A program made the translations under genes and the position numbers. A stretch of DNA of 64,000 nucleotides, taken from an uncultured Pseudomonadota bacterium (GTDB lineage: Bacteria > Pseudomonadota > Alphaproteobacteria > RF32 > CAG-239). The notes under the pieces are model-generated. The model saw only the letters and a program-made list of their open reading frames with translations. It did no database searches and had not been told where the DNA came from. The DNA lies in contig CACWKS010000002.1 of assembly GCA_902761535.1 (NCBI GenBank), positions 62,001 through 126,000 of the forward strand, read 5' to 3'. How positions within the stretch are numbered: the first letter of the stretch is position 1; the number at the start of each line of letters is the position of its first letter. This document shows, one piece after another, positions 8,224 to 16,510 of this stretch.

Positions 8224-8930
8224 AATCAATACTAACCATTTGTCAAGAGGTTGCGGATTTAGCAGCGGTTAAACGTCCGGAAAGCTTGTTTTCCGGTCGT
8301 TCTATGTCGGATAATATTTTTCTTAGTGTTGCCAAATCGGCTTTAGACAGCTTGCTGCGTTACGGAGATTGGCCCGAACTGACTAAGGAAGCCGTATTGC
8401 TAACTGATCCGCAACAAAAAAATTATTTTTTGGAAGCAATTTGCCCTGATTTTTATTCAATGCTTCCCAATACCATCTATATTAAGAATATGGCGGAAAA
8501 AGTTATCGGTGCTGTAAATCCTGATAAATGGATGAGGGCAAAATATTTATGCGATGATAATGGTATAGTCAAATTCAAGTTGCAAAATAATTATCTGAAA
8601 TTTTTGAATTTGCCGCCTTATCCTGTCAAAATCGTATTTCAATATCGCAGTAACAATATTTGTTATACGGCTAAAAATTTTCAGGAAAAATCCGAACTGA
8701 CGGCGGATACGGATATTCCGATATTTGATTATTATCTTGTCAAATTGGGAATATTATGGCGGTGGTTAAAACGTTCAGGTATGGATTATGCTGAAGAATA
8801 TGCCGAATATACCGGAGAAGTGAAAAAGAAATTTTCTTCTGCTTCGGTTGCCGAAGATATTTCATTGAGCGAATATTCGATTGATAGTTTTGACAGCGGA
8901 GTAAAAATAAATGTTAAAGTCATACATTAA
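8220..8930 (+). CDS. Head-tail adaptor (connector) protein
   Basis: A 236-residue protein matching the podoviral adaptor pattern: a helical N-terminus (ILTICQEVADLAAVKRPESLF), an ALDSLLRYGDWPELTKE helix, a beta-rich middle with FYSMLPNTIYIKNM, a KIVFQYRSNN strand near residue 142, DTDIPIFDYYLVKLGILWRW and a GMDYAEEYAEYT C-terminal helix. Adaptors of this type sit below the portal and connect it to the short tail. It overlaps both neighbours, which are virion genes. Confidence 0.75.
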   Translation: MKSILTICQEVADLAAVKRPESLFSGRSMSDNIFLSVAKSALDSLLRYGDWPELTKEAVLLTDPQQKNYFLEAICPDFYSMLPNTIYIKNMAEKVIGAVNPDKWMRAKYLCDDNGIVKFKLQNNYLKFLNLPPYPVKIVFQYRSNNICYTAKNFQEKSELTADTDIPIFDYYLVKLGILWRWLKRSGMDYAEEYAEYTGEVKKKFSSASVAEDISLSEYSIDSFDSGVKINVKVIH

Positions 8931-10467
8931 TCGTTCCGGCAAATCATTAAATTATACCATACCGGCACCGACTGGAGGACTCAATTGTCGTGATGCATAT
9001 AACATCATGTCACCGGAAGACGCGGTTGTAATGGATAATTATTTGCCGCTTGATAATAAAATAGCTTTGCGTAAAGGTTATGTTGATTATTTCAAAAACG
9101 GACAGAGGTTTTTAACATTAGCAGCTTATAAAAAAGGCAATCAACAACGCCTTATCGGCATATCCTCAGGCAAAGCTTATAACCTTTCATCTTCGTCTGA
9201 TGTGAGTGTTTATGATAATATAGTTTTTAATAATGATCGTTGTCAAACCCTACAGTATAAAGATTATTTATATTTTATGAACGGAGTTGATATACCCAAG
9301 GTTTATCATCTTGATGATAATGATGAAGAAAGTTTTACCGATTGGGGATTTTCCGCAGAAGGACTGATTTCATCAAAAATTATATCCGGCTGTGTATCCA
9401 AACAATTTTTTTGGACGGTTGAGCGGGGTTCACTCAAAGCTTGGTATGCTGCTTCGGCCGGTAATATATCCGGAACGCTTAATTGCTTTGATCTGAACGG
9501 TATTGCCAGATTTGGCGGACATCTTGTGGCTGTTTGCTGTTGGACGGTTGACGGAGGTAAAGGAATAGATGATTTAACCGTTTTTATAACTTCCGAAGGC
9601 GAAGTTTTAATCTATTCGGGAAATAATCCTAATTCGGCTGATGATTGGTCATTAAAAGGAAGTTATAAAATTTCTCCTCCGCTCGGTTATCGATGCACTC
9701 TGCAATACCAAGGCGACATAGTTATTATTACCGAAGACGGGTATCTTCCCTTGTCAAAAGTTTTGCCTTTAAATGAAGCCGGAACATCAACTTATGCTTT
9801 TTCTGATAAGATACGCGGACTGATTTTGTCGCGGTCAGCCACCGGAAAAAACAAGGATGGCTGGCAAGGTATAATCTATACTTTAGGCGGATATGCCTTG
9901 TTCAATGTTCCTCTCAGTCAAGGATATGAACAGCATGTAATTAATCTTACTACCGGAGCTTGGTGCAGATTTACCGACATCAAATCTCATTGCTGGGTAA
10001 TTTTTGATGATAAAATATATTTTGGTTCGGATTACGGAGTGTGCCAATTTGATAAAGGATATTCCGATAACGGAAGCAATATAAGAGGCGAGGTTCGTCA
10101 AGCTTATAATAATTTAGGCAATGACAACCTGAAAAAAATACAATTACTTAATCCTCGCACCGCTTCATCAGGAAAATATTCTCTGATAATTTATACCGAT
10201 ACGGATTATCAGCATAACAATCAAAATGCTGTTGCAGATATTGGATTTAGCGGAACGACTAAATGGAATAATGCCAAATGGTCACAAATCGCTCATCAAA
10301 ATCAAACTTTATGGCAAACTTCACGAGGTATAATTCGATCAAATTGGATAGCTAATTCGGCGACCGGATACAAAATAAGTTTAGTTTTCAAAACCGATAC
10401 TCGAGGTAATTTAATCGAATGGTATGACACCGGAGTACGCTATGAGCTGGCAACAGGAATTTTGTAA
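8911..10467 (+). CDS. Packaged-DNA stabilisation/tail hub protein (P22 gp10-like)
   Basis: A 518-residue beta-rich protein with an opening P-A-P-x-G-G-L-N-C-R-D (about 18-28) and S-P-E-D-A-V-V-M-D-N-Y-L-P segment characteristic of a common podophage family. In it, repeated W/G-rich strands probably form a propeller (FITSEGEVLIYSG near 225-240, FGSDYGVCQFDKG near 370). In P22, gp10 closes the portal channel and anchors tail proteins. It lies in the expected place between adaptor and fibres. The assignment is by pattern and order. Confidence 0.75.
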   Translation: MLKSYINRSGKSLNYTIPAPTGGLNCRDAYNIMSPEDAVVMDNYLPLDNKIALRKGYVDYFKNGQRFLTLAAYKKGNQQRLIGISSGKAYNLSSSSDVSVYDNIVFNNDRCQTLQYKDYLYFMNGVDIPKVYHLDDNDEESFTDWGFSAEGLISSKIISGCVSKQFFWTVERGSLKAWYAASAGNISGTLNCFDLNGIARFGGHLVAVCCWTVDGGKGIDDLTVFITSEGEVLIYSGNNPNSADDWSLKGSYKISPPLGYRCTLQYQGDIVIITEDGYLPLSKVLPLNEAGTSTYAFSDKIRGLILSRSATGKNKDGWQGIIYTLGGYALFNVPLSQGYEQHVINLTTGAWCRFTDIKSHCWVIFDDKIYFGSDYGVCQFDKGYSDNGSNIRGEVRQAYNNLGNDNLKKIQLLNPRTASSGKYSLIIYTDTDYQHNNQNAVADIGFSGTTKWNNAKWSQIAHQNQTLWQTSRGIIRSNWIANSATGYKISLVFKTDTRGNLIEWYDTGVRYELATGIL

Positions 10468-10891
10468 AATAGTTTATGATCATACTAATGGGATTTTTCG
10501 TTGGATATGTCATAACTTAAGCATTTCCGCAGATGATATCACCGATGGCGAAACCTTGGGATTTTACATCGGAGATCGACTCATCGGCGGACTTATCTAC
10601 CACAATATTCGCCGCGGACGAGATTTGTGGTGGACAATTTACACCGTAGATAAAAGATGGTGTACCAGAAAAATTCTCAAACAGATTTTTGGGATAGCTT
10701 TTGATATTTACCATGTTCAGCGCATCAGTATTTTAGTAAATTCGCAAAATTTACCTTGCTTAAAACTTATCACACGTTTGGGTTTTAAACGGGAAGGATG
10801 CTTGCGGGCTTATGATGATAACGGTGCTGACAGTTATATTTACGGTCTTTTAAAATCAGAAAATTTATGGAAAGGAAAAATAAATGAGTAA
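10442..10891 (+). CDS. Phage GNAT-family acetyltransferase
   Basis: A 149-residue protein starting at ATG 10442 (GGAG 7 bases upstream), inside the end of the preceding gene. The GNAT fold is suggested by LGFYIGDRLIGGLIY (beta strands), LWWTIYTVDKRWCTRKILKQIF (in place of the acetyl-CoA binding loop), RISILVNSQNLPCLKLITRLGFKREG and a final Tyr-rich strand. The last two segments match the classic 'N...A..l..klGF...G' GNAT end. Target unknown. Many podophages carry such a gene beside internal virion proteins. Confidence 0.75.
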   Translation: MSWQQEFCKIVYDHTNGIFRWICHNLSISADDITDGETLGFYIGDRLIGGLIYHNIRRGRDLWWTIYTVDKRWCTRKILKQIFGIAFDIYHVQRISILVNSQNLPCLKLITRLGFKREGCLRAYDDNGADSYIYGLLKSENLWKGKINE

Positions 10892-11777
10892 ATCTATTGG
10901 TAAATTTTTAGGAGCAGGTACTGCTTCAACATCTAAAACAAGTGCAGAAAATGAAATTCTGAATTACTTAAAAAATTATGATACATCTGATTATGATACC
11001 ACACTGAATAATCTGAATAATTATGCGGCTGATGCTTCGCAAAATCTTAATAATATGGGAAATTATAATTTTGCGGTTGCAGCTTCTGATCCGGCCAGAA
11101 TTCGTGCCGAACAGGCAACTTATAATTCTTATGCTGATTTATTGCAGCCTTCATTTAATAACCAACTTAATGATTTGCAAGCCAGACTTGCTAATCAGGG
11201 ATTAAATGTAGGTTCGGAAGCGTATCAAAGAGCAGTAAATGATTTACAAAACAATCAAAATAATGCCCTTGCTCAAGCTGCATATCAGTCGGTATTAAAC
11301 GGTCAAAAAGCATATTCGCAAACTCTGCAGGATCAAATCAATGCTGCCACTTTTGGCAATTCTGCACAATCTGCATATATAAATCAACTCTTAAATGCAT
11401 TGCAAAATTCCGTTTCAGGTTATCAAAATGCACTTAATCGTTATAATATCCAAAACGGAGCTGAATTGCGTATTGCTCAAAATAAAGCGGCTAATGCGCA
11501 AGATCAAATTAATGCCGGCAACGAATTTATCAATTCGGCAGCTCAGGCTGCAGCTTTGGCTTTTTCGGATGCTCGTCTAAAAGAAAACCTTAAACCGGTT
11601 GGAAAATTGGATAATGGGTTGACGGTATATTGTTTCAATTTTAAGGGCAGCAAGGTTGCACAAATCGGTTTATTGGCACAGGAAGTTCAAAAACTTTATC
11701 CCGAAGCGGTATATGAAAGTGAAGATGGCTTCTTGAAAGTAAACTATGAATTAGCTTGTCAGATAAAGGAGAAATAA
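10884..11777 (+). CDS. Virion protein with MSKSIGKFLGA leader and C-terminal S74 chaperone domain
   Basis: A 297-residue protein. Residues 1-11 (MSKSIGKFLGA) are repeated exactly at the start of the muramidase at 16511. Residues 20-225 are Asn/Gln/Ala-rich and helical, with RLANQGLNVGSEAYQRA, as in internal or tail-tip virion proteins of roseophage-like podoviruses. Residues 228-297 form a peptidase S74 intramolecular chaperone: SDARLKENLKPVGKLDNG and a LLAQEVQKLYPEAV segment. S74 domains trimerise fibre-like proteins and then cut themselves off; the Ser-Asp opening pair is present. Pairing of a possible ejection-type N-terminus with S74 is unusual. Confidence 0.8.
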   Translation: MSKSIGKFLGAGTASTSKTSAENEILNYLKNYDTSDYDTTLNNLNNYAADASQNLNNMGNYNFAVAASDPARIRAEQATYNSYADLLQPSFNNQLNDLQARLANQGLNVGSEAYQRAVNDLQNNQNNALAQAAYQSVLNGQKAYSQTLQDQINAATFGNSAQSAYINQLLNALQNSVSGYQNALNRYNIQNGAELRIAQNKAANAQDQINAGNEFINSAAQAAALAFSDARLKENLKPVGKLDNGLTVYCFNFKGSKVAQIGLLAQEVQKLYPEAVYESEDGFLKVNYELACQIKEK

Positions 11778-11778
11778 C

Positions 11779-12549
11779 ATGCCATTTGATAGTGAAGGAG
11801 TTTTTGCACGCATCCATAATTGGGAGGATGATCGCATAAATGATATTGATATAGCTTCAGATCGTCACGATGAAGAAGATGATAATTTTGCATCCGGCTT
11901 AAGTCAATGTTTATTGAAAAACGGCCTTGTGCCGATGTCCGGAAATTTGAATATGGGAGGTTTTCAGATTAAAAACATTGGAAATGGTCAGAACAATACT
12001 GATGTTATAAATCGCGGTCAACTTAATTCGGCACAGTCAACTTTACAAACAGCAATAGACAATGTTGCCAATGCGGCGAGTGTGTTTGTCGGTGATATTA
12101 AAGCATCGGTTCAGACTGCTAATCACGGTAACTGGTTGCTTTGTGACGGCTCGGCGGTATCGCGGACGACTTATGCCGATTTGTATGCTTTAATCGGCGA
12201 AAACTTTGGTGCCGGTGACGGCTCAACCACTTTTAACCTGCCGGATTATCGCGGCAAGTTTTTGCGTGGTTTGGGTGGGGATTCCGCTGCAAATATGTAC
12301 ACCACTCAAGCCGAGGGATTGCCTAATATTACCGGCACATTCTTTGGCGAACACCAAGGAGAGACATACGAATATACCGGTGCTTTTTATAAAACGGACA
12401 TCGGACCTAAAAGAGGTGCCGGAGATAGTGACAATGACAACGTCCAAAGCGGTTTTGATGCATCACGCTCAAATTCGATTTACGGTGCCTCATCTCACGT
12501 CACCCCGATAAACCAAGCAGTTAATTACTTCATCAGAGCAAAGGTATAA
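11779..12549 (+). CDS. Tail fibre with phage collar domain
   Basis: A 256-residue fibre protein. The N-terminus (NWEDDRINDIDIASDRHDEE, then LVPMSGNLNMGGFQIKNIG) is the attachment segment seen in many short-tail fibres, containing the GNLxMGG repeat. From about residue 110 comes a phage tail collar domain: GNWLLCDGSAVSRTTYADLY, GDGSTTFNLPDYRGKFLRG and a C-terminal P-x-N-x-A-V-N-Y-F-I-R. Collar domains are common in receptor-binding tips. It heads a cluster of three fibre-related genes with spacings of 1-4 bases. Confidence 0.85.
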   Translation: MPFDSEGVFARIHNWEDDRINDIDIASDRHDEEDDNFASGLSQCLLKNGLVPMSGNLNMGGFQIKNIGNGQNNTDVINRGQLNSAQSTLQTAIDNVANAASVFVGDIKASVQTANHGNWLLCDGSAVSRTTYADLYALIGENFGAGDGSTTFNLPDYRGKFLRGLGGDSAANMYTTQAEGLPNITGTFFGEHQGETYEYTGAFYKTDIGPKRGAGDSDNDNVQSGFDASRSNSIYGASSHVTPINQAVNYFIRAKV

Positions 12550-12553
12550 GACT

Positions 12554-12913
12554 ATGAGCGGAAGAGTTATCAATAATTTAATCGAAATCAGACAAGGCGA
12601 CAGCTTTGCGATGGATTTTCAAATTAAAAACAAATGCCAGCCGGTGGACTTGACCGGAGCGGTTATGCTTATGCAGGTACGCAACCCCGAAACCAACGCT
12701 TTGATGTTCAGCTTAAACGGAACTCCGGTTGACGTCAAAAACGGCAAAATGGCTTTGTTGTTTACTCCAAGCCAAACGAATATTCCGGTGGGTGATTATA
12801 TAACCGATATTCAAGTTACTACGGCTGACGGCAACGTCAATACCATTTTCCCGGCAGATGTAAACAAAATCGGCACTTTTAGGATAACCGAACAGGTAAC
12901 CACGGGGGCGTAA
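12554..12913 (+). CDS. Ig-like fibre accessory protein (BppU-N-like)
   Basis: A 119-residue beta-rich protein: IEIRQGDSFAMDFQIKN, PVDLTGAVMLMQVRNPET, then VKNGKMALLFTPSQT and VGDYITDIQVTT. This is the arrangement of the small immunoglobulin-like domains that attach fibres to baseplates (BppU N-terminal-like). It sits between two fibre genes, one base before the next start, so a structural linker role is likely. No enzymatic motif. Confidence 0.65.
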   Translation: MSGRVINNLIEIRQGDSFAMDFQIKNKCQPVDLTGAVMLMQVRNPETNALMFSLNGTPVDVKNGKMALLFTPSQTNIPVGDYITDIQVTTADGNVNTIFPADVNKIGTFRITEQVTTGA

Positions 12914-12914
12914 A

Positions 12915-14993
12915 ATGCAGGAAAGCAATTTTAACGTAATAATCGACAGCGAAAACTATACCGCGGTTATCGGTGAAAGTGCCAAGATTGATGTCGGGCA
13001 GGCGATAAGCAATATTCAATCCGGCAAAGCGGAAATTGAGGCGGCAGTCCAAGACGGGAAAGCCGCTTTTAATTTGAATGCAGCCGCTAAAACGCAAGAA
13101 TTTGATGATCATGTGGTCGACAGCTTAAACGAGGCTAAACAATGGGCAATCGGTGAGCCGGAAGAGCCTGCCGATGGTTCGTCTAAATATTGGGCAGAGC
13201 AAGCTCGTTATTTTTCCAATAATGAATGGGGAAAAATTATTGGAACACTTTCTGATCAAACTGATTTGCAAGAAGTTCTTGATGCAAAACAGGATGCTTT
13301 TTCGGCCGGTACAGCGCTGGAGTTTGTTGGCGGAGTTCCGCAAAGTGTTACAGGAAGTGAAGTTACAATAACTGGTGCAGTTAATTATTTGAAAGCACTG
13401 GGGAAGTGTGAACAGAATGGAACTCCGAGTTCTGCTAATCCGGTTGATATTCTCTGCAACAACGGCACGATTAAGGTAAAAGATGACGAACTGCCGTTAG
13501 GTTATAAGAGGTTGCTTGATATTTCAACTACAGGCAATGTCCGCTATATATCAAATGTGTACCTGACTGGTGAAGATACCTTAAAATTCAGATTTAAGGC
13601 AGCTGCCGGAAACTTAATAGGTGCTTATAACGATGCAGATGCTAATGACAACTTTAGTTTTTATAACTCGACAAATTCGGGAGCTTCTTATGCACGTTAT
13701 AATGGACAAACAGGCGGTTCGGCAACTTATACAGGTACGGAATATACAGCTATAATATCGCCGACTGGTATTACAGGCATTCGGAATCCGTCAAGTTTTA
13801 CTCCGACAGAGTTCACTTGTTCAATTCCTTTATGCGTTTTTGCGACTTCACCAACAGGAAGTGTACACAGCAACGCAACCATTTATGGAAGCATTGAGGT
13901 AACAGGCTCACAAAACCTTAACCTTGTACCTTGCGAGCGTGTTTCTGACGGTGCTATCGGATATTATGATACCTCAAATAGTATGTTTTTAGAGAATCAG
14001 GAAAGCGGCACTCCGACAACTTCGGGTTATGATACAAGCCACTTGACCGAGATTTACATTGACGGCACAGATGAAACTATTCTGATAAATTCGGTTCCTT
14101 CTGCTTTGACGGTCGAGAACCTTTTGAGTGTCGGCTCGATAAAAGATGAGCAAGATATTTTCACCGGAGAGATTACTCGTCGATGTGCTGTAGTGGTTTA
14201 TGACGGCACTCAGACCATCGGTCAGGATTATATTTCCTCAACCGGAGGGCTGGATATTGGTGCGATAGTGGTTTATTCTCTTGCCACTCCGGTCATTGAA
14301 AGTGTCTCGGCTCAGAGCCTCTCTTTGGCGGTAGGTGACGTGCTGACCACTTCAGGCTCTGCGAGCAGCCTTGAGCTTGAGGTTAATATGGATGCAGGCA
14401 AAGCCTTGAATTTCGTAAACCCCGGCTATCAAACTTCTTCGGATGTGGCAAGTGCTATTTCATCCGGAGTAGCCGGCAAGCAAGATAATCTTACCTCTGC
14501 AAACGCGGGGACGGGCATTTCAATCACCGGCTCGGGGAGTAATGTTGTTATTTCAAACACACAGACTAGTGCGGAATGGGGCAATATAGCCGGAACATTA
14601 TCTGACCAAACGGATTTGCAAACTGCATTATCCGGCAAAGCCGATGTTGATTTAACTAACGTAACCACAAGCGGTAAGTCTTTAATCAGCGGGTTGCCGA
14701 TGCCGTCAAATCGATATACAGCCCTGACTTTGGGTGCAAGCGGTACGGAATACACAGCTCCGGCGAATGGTTGGTTTGCTGTTTCCAAAACTTCCGGTGC
14801 AACCGGAAAATATCTCGGACTGTTAAATGCAACATCCGATATTGGTGTCGAAACTTACCCAAATGCAAACACTAATAATGCAAAACTTATTATTCCAATT
14901 AAAAAGAATGATGTCTTACGAGTGACATATTCGCTAACAGGAGCAACTAATTATTTCAAATTTATCTATGCGGAGGGTGAGCCAAATGTATAA
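12915..14993 (+). CDS. Large tail fibre / receptor-binding protein
   Basis: A 692-residue fibre. The N-terminal shaft (residues 1-130) has a helical Ala/Lys segment and the fibre hallmark EAKQWAIGEPEEP with KYWAEQARYF. WGKIIGTLSDQTDLQ (about 105) recurs as WGNIAGTLSDQTDLQ (about 555), framing a central block. From about residue 195, LPLGYKRLLDISTTGNVRYI opens a concanavalin-like domain (to about 345), a type common in surface proteins and phages of gut microbes. The C-terminus (about 600-692) is a beta-rich tip. It probably sets host range. Its last bases overlap the chaperone start. Confidence 0.8.
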   Translation: MQESNFNVIIDSENYTAVIGESAKIDVGQAISNIQSGKAEIEAAVQDGKAAFNLNAAAKTQEFDDHVVDSLNEAKQWAIGEPEEPADGSSKYWAEQARYFSNNEWGKIIGTLSDQTDLQEVLDAKQDAFSAGTALEFVGGVPQSVTGSEVTITGAVNYLKALGKCEQNGTPSSANPVDILCNNGTIKVKDDELPLGYKRLLDISTTGNVRYISNVYLTGEDTLKFRFKAAAGNLIGAYNDADANDNFSFYNSTNSGASYARYNGQTGGSATYTGTEYTAIISPTGITGIRNPSSFTPTEFTCSIPLCVFATSPTGSVHSNATIYGSIEVTGSQNLNLVPCERVSDGAIGYYDTSNSMFLENQESGTPTTSGYDTSHLTEIYIDGTDETILINSVPSALTVENLLSVGSIKDEQDIFTGEITRRCAVVVYDGTQTIGQDYISSTGGLDIGAIVVYSLATPVIESVSAQSLSLAVGDVLTTSGSASSLELEVNMDAGKALNFVNPGYQTSSDVASAISSGVAGKQDNLTSANAGTGISITGSGSNVVISNTQTSAEWGNIAGTLSDQTDLQTALSGKADVDLTNVTTSGKSLISGLPMPSNRYTALTLGASGTEYTAPANGWFAVSKTSGATGKYLGLLNATSDIGVETYPNANTNNAKLIIPIKKNDVLRVTYSLTGATNYFKFIYAEGEPNV

Positions 14994-15381
14994 AGCAATC
15001 AAAGAAAATAAAATCATTGCCGTTAATGACAGCGGTGAATTTCCTTGCCTTGTCTATGATGAGGTTGTGGAAGATAACCAACATCAAGTCGCCGATTTTG
15101 TAATGGTTGAAAGCGAGTTTGTCTTGAAAACCGATGAAAAAGCGATTGAGCAACAAAAAGAACAGGTTAGGGAAGTCCGCAACGGCTATCTGCAGGCAAC
15201 CGATATTTATATGATTGCCGACTTTCCGATAAGTGAGGAAGAACGCAATCAATACAAGGCTTATCGACAGTATTTGAGGGATTATCCTGAGAGCGGCGGA
15301 AGTTGGTGGCTTGAGAATCCGAAAACCTATGAAGAGTGGAACATTCCGATTATCGAGGAAGGAGGTGAGATAAATGAATAA
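14986..15381 (+). CDS. Tail fibre assembly chaperone-like protein
   Basis: A 131-residue protein starting at ATG 14986 (GGAGG upstream), overlapping the fibre stop. The C-terminal part has the tail-fibre-assembly signature: VRNGYLQATDIYMIADFPIS, then EEERNQYKAYRQYLRDYPE, like Caudo_TAP/DUF4376 proteins ('R..lL..tDw...D.p...e....YRq.LRdip'). The N-terminal half is variable, as is usual. It probably helps the upstream fibre to fold or trimerise. It overlaps the next gene by 8 bases. Confidence 0.7.
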   Translation: MYKAIKENKIIAVNDSGEFPCLVYDEVVEDNQHQVADFVMVESEFVLKTDEKAIEQQKEQVREVRNGYLQATDIYMIADFPISEEERNQYKAYRQYLRDYPESGGSWWLENPKTYEEWNIPIIEEGGEINE

Positions 15382-15568
15382 CGAATTGGTACAAGACGGC
15401 AAAGTTATTGGCTCGGCTGTTTTTGCCTGTGTATTGGAATATGCTCAAATTTTTAACCAAATGATAACGCTGGCTATCAGTATATGCACTTTAGTTTATG
15501 TTGCAGCACGTGCTTATCAAACAGTTAAAGTCTTACGTAAACCAATTAAAAAGAGAAGTCGCAAATGA
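15374..15568 (+). CDS. Putative holin
   Basis: A 64-residue membrane protein immediately before the endolysin, overlapping it by 4 bases. The hydrophobic stretch from about residue 11 to 48 could form one or two membrane segments, followed by a strongly basic tail (KPIKKRSRK). Size, charge distribution and location fit a holin that opens the inner membrane for lysis, but the 42-residue protein at 16032 is an alternative. No sequence family recognised. Confidence 0.6.
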   Translation: MNNELVQDGKVIGSAVFACVLEYAQIFNQMITLAISICTLVYVAARAYQTVKVLRKPIKKRSRK

Positions 15569-16035
15569 TTGATTTATATCAGGTATCACAAAGATTAAAA
15601 CTTCACGAAGGGCTGCGTTTGCAGCCCTATCGTTGTACTAAGGGAAAATTGACTATCGGAGTAGGGCGTAATCTTGATGACAATCCGCTTACTCTCGAAG
15701 AGGAAAAAATTGTCGGTGATTGGCACCATGGTATAACTAAAGAAGCAGCAATGTATTTGTTGCGTAATGATATCAAATCGGTTTATCGAGACTTAAAAAA
15801 ATATATTCCTTTCTTTAATGATTTAGATTCCGAACGTCAGTATGCCTTGATTGATATGGCATTTAATTTAGGCATTATCGGGTTGCTCAAATTTAGAAAA
15901 ATGTTATCGCATATGGCTTGCGGCAACTATAACCAAGCCGCCGAAGAATGCCTTAACAGTCGCTATGCCCGTATCACCGGACGTCGTGCCGAGCGTATTG
16001 CCGAAGTTATTCGCCACGGAGTATTCAAATTATGA
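15565..16035 (+). CDS. Phage endolysin, T4-type lysozyme (GH24)
   Basis: A 156-residue muramidase that cuts peptidoglycan glycan strands. The catalytic region reads HEGLRLQPYRCTKGKLTIGVG, with Glu15, Cys24 and Thr30 in the exact spacing of T4 lysozyme Glu11/Asp20/Thr26. The Asp is replaced by Cys, which T4 lysozyme work showed is compatible with activity. RNLDDNPLT follows, and the C-terminus has ALIDMAFNLG and GRRAERIAEV. There is no signal peptide, so release should depend on a holin. It overlaps genes on both sides by 4 bases. Confidence 0.9.
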   Translation: MIDLYQVSQRLKLHEGLRLQPYRCTKGKLTIGVGRNLDDNPLTLEEEKIVGDWHHGITKEAAMYLLRNDIKSVYRDLKKYIPFFNDLDSERQYALIDMAFNLGIIGLLKFRKMLSHMACGNYNQAAEECLNSRYARITGRRAERIAEVIRHGVFKL

Positions 16036-16160
16036 GAAGACTGAAAATAGCCGTTTGGATATTAGCCGTTATCGCCGTAATAATCATGATGTTACGTGCT
16101 CCGGAATATGTTTATTCAACGGCTCAGTCTTTTGTGTTGTTATTGGAGCAAAACTTATGA
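16032..16160 (+). CDS. Small single-span membrane protein of lysis cassette
   Basis: A 42-residue ORF overlapping the endolysin stop (ATGA) and in turn overlapped by the next start (ATGA). It begins MRRLK, then a hydrophobic span to about residue 21, then a short soluble or weakly amphipathic tail. Double ATGA coupling strongly suggests translation. It could be a holin, an antiholin or a pinholin; the sequence alone cannot tell. Confidence 0.5.
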   Translation: MRRLKIAVWILAVIAVIIMMLRAPEYVYSTAQSFVLLLEQNL

Positions 16161-16354
16161 AAGTTAAAGTTTTAATTTATGCTTTTTGCCTGTTGTTTGC
16201 TTATTATTTAGGCTATTCGCAAGCCAAAATTCAAATAGTGGAAAAACAAGTGGAGGTTGTTAAATATGTCCATACCAAACAAAATAAGATTTTATCTTCC
16301 CCTAATGCTGATAAGTCTGATTTGCTTAAACTCATGCGCGACAACCGATTATAA
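16157..16354 (+). CDS. Inner-membrane spanin (Rz-like)
   Basis: A 65-residue protein with an N-terminal membrane anchor (about residues 4-20), a short periplasmic helix (AKIQIVEKQVEVVKYVH) and the ending SPNADKSDLLKLMRDNRL. This resembles i-spanin tails of alphaproteobacterial phages ('LP.A....ll.rmRdg.l'). I-spanins pair with an outer-membrane lipoprotein to fuse the membranes at lysis. Start and stop are coupled to the preceding ORF. A lipoprotein gene begins inside it in another frame, the classic Rz/Rz1 arrangement. Confidence 0.75.
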   Translation: MKVKVLIYAFCLLFAYYLGYSQAKIQIVEKQVEVVKYVHTKQNKILSSPNADKSDLLKLMRDNRL

Positions 16355-16487
16355 CTATTGTCCCGTTTATCCTATCGCCGGTGCCGAAGTAGCCGAAAGC
16401 ATTGAACAAATCGAAAATCCGGAATTTTGGGAATGGTTGGCGCGCATCAATAAGCTTCGTCAACAATTAGAATTATGTAAAAAATAA
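16266..16487 (+). CDS. Outer-membrane spanin lipoprotein (Rz1-like), overlapping Rz
   Basis: A 73-residue lipoprotein whose start lies inside the i-spanin gene in a different frame, with GGAGG 9 bases upstream within Rz codons. Its signal peptide ends in lipobox LNSC, with Cys24 as the expected lipidated residue. The mature 50 residues contain Pro and Glu and end in RINKLRQQLELCKK, as in o-spanin tails. An Rz1-type role is strongly suggested by overlap, lipobox and place after the endolysin. Confidence 0.8.
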   Translation: MSIPNKIRFYLPLMLISLICLNSCATTDYNYCPVYPIAGAEVAESIEQIENPEFWEWLARINKLRQQLELCKK

Positions 16488-16510
16488 ATTTAACTGAAAG
16501 GAAAAAATAA

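Noticed and set aside
15565..16035. Endolysin is inactive because Asp is replaced by Cys
   Set aside because: Published T4 lysozyme work reports that this substitution retains activity, so absence of Asp is not evidence of a dead enzyme.
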